Translations under genes and position numbers: made by a program
Shown: positions 63,385 to 64,000 of the stretch, one piece after another
Numbering within the stretch: the stretch's first letter is position 1
How the letters are laid out: each line of letters starts with the position of its first letter
Assembly: GCA_023974075.1 (NCBI GenBank)
Contig: CM043789.1
Coordinates: 40,536,092-40,600,091 of the forward strand
DNA: 64,000 nucleotides
Direction: 5' to 3'
Origin: Chaenocephalus aceratus
Lineage: Eukaryota; Chordata; Actinopteri; Perciformes; Channichthyidae
Notes under the pieces: generated by a model
Told to the model about the DNA's origin: nothing
The model's database searches: none
What the model saw: only the letters and a program-made list of their open reading frames with translations

Positions 63385-63925
63385 TTTTGAACTGGTCTCT
63401 GGAGGAAATCAAGGGGAGTTGTCACGGAATAATGAGACACTATTTTCGGATACATTTTATCCATTTTCACCCCTTCCTCTGGTTCTTCCAAAAGTTAACT
63501 TAGACTTTTTCTGACTCTGGAGGAATTTAAGGGGAGTTGTCAGGGGACTCCAACTGCATTATGAGGCACTATTTTCGGATACATTTTATCCATTTTCACC
63601 CTTTTCTATGGTTCTTCCAAAAGTTAACTTGGACTTTTTCTGACTCTGGAGGAATGTAGGGGGAGTTGTCAGGGGACTCTACCCGCCTTAAGAGACACTA
63701 TTTTCGGATACAATTTATCCATTTTCACCCTTTTCTATGGTTCTCCCAAAATATAACAGAGTCTTTCCTGACTCTGGATGAATGTAAGGGCAGTTGTCAG
63801 GGGACTGTACCTGCATTAAGATGCAGTATTTTGGGATACATTTGGCCGGTTTTCATGGTTCTCCAAAAAAGATAACAGAGTATTTCCAGACTCTGGAGGA
63901 AAGTAAGGGAAGTTTGATGGGACTC
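63385..63925. repeat. 128-bp tandem repeat, about four copies
   Basis: Landmark 'cactattttcggatacattt' starts at 63,439, 63,567 and 63,696, and a variant ('cagtattttgggatacattt') at 63,824, so the period is 128-129 bp. Each unit also has 'gactctggaggaat' and 'ggggagttgtcagggg'. Confidence 0.9.
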
Positions 63926-63948
63926 TACCCGCATTATGCATGCAGTCC

Positions 63949-64000
63949 TTTCACCCCGACTCTCTCATTGTTATTTGTTGTTGTGTGTTACTCACCCCAA
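63949..64000. mobile_element. Inverted end of repeat block R at window edge
   Basis: 'tttcaccccgactctctcat' and 'tgttatttgttgttgtgtgt' are the reverse complement of the left end of block R (54,510-54,545). It matches that left end better than the block's own right end. Cut off by the window. Confidence 0.75.

Overview
This is nuclear DNA of a teleost fish, probably a percomorph. The evidence is an AT-rich, intron- and repeat-laden landscape with long (GT)n arrays, fish-type hAT, Harbinger-like, CACTA and L2-type elements, a class IV TRIM tandem pair, and CMRF35/CD300-like (pIgR-like) receptor exons. The species cannot be named from the sequence.

Layout. 1-23 kb: no host gene is recognised. 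The region is dominated by transposons: TIR elements at 2.9-3.6 and 4.1-4.8 kb, an L2 3' end at 5.6-5.9 kb, a perfect 64-bp-arm hairpin at 9.4 kb, back-to-back TTAA-flanked MITEs at 9.76-10.43 kb, a hAT with a decayed first exon at 15.2-16.2 kb, and a nested stack at 16.9-20.8 kb. The stack is a hAT-like element (8-bp target duplication) enclosing a second TIR element, which encloses a THAP-containing P-element-like transposon with its own 8-bp duplication. 24.5-26.6 kb, minus strand: an intact single-exon 715-codon coiled-coil ORF resembling CFAP58, whose 3' end is partly duplicated and split by a MITE.

27-36.6 kb, minus strand: a CMRF35/CD300-like receptor locus. One gene can be assembled exon by exon: signal peptide, two Ig-like exons, a Ser/Thr/Gly stalk encoded by a 12-bp VNTR, a transmembrane exon and a tyrosine-rich tail. 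It is followed downstream by a duplicated tail exon and by remnants of a further copy. It carries several lesions: a short first Ig exon, loss of the B-strand cysteine in the second Ig exon, and a frameshift inside the VNTR. A MITE end lies exactly at a splice donor.

37-50 kb: LINE copies nested in each other, a perfect hAT MITE, a Harbinger-like MITE, a solo LTR (46,290-46,914), a broken CACTA/Tnp2-type transposase and a 5'-truncated L2 with a YADD reverse transcriptase. 49.8-59.9 kb: two 553-aa TRIM genes (RING, B-boxes, coiled coil, PRY-SPRY), about 99% identical, in a 4.6-kb tandem duplication with a repeat block at both ends and between them. This layout fits unequal recombination between repeats. 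60.6-63.3 kb: a 2.7-kb DNA element with TIRs of more than 200 bp. 63.4-63.9 kb: a 128-bp satellite.

Functional theme: the two expanding families, TRIM E3 ligases and CD300-like receptors, are both innate-immune, and both sit in repeat-rich DNA that is being duplicated and broken. All calls come from reading the sequence; no database search was run.
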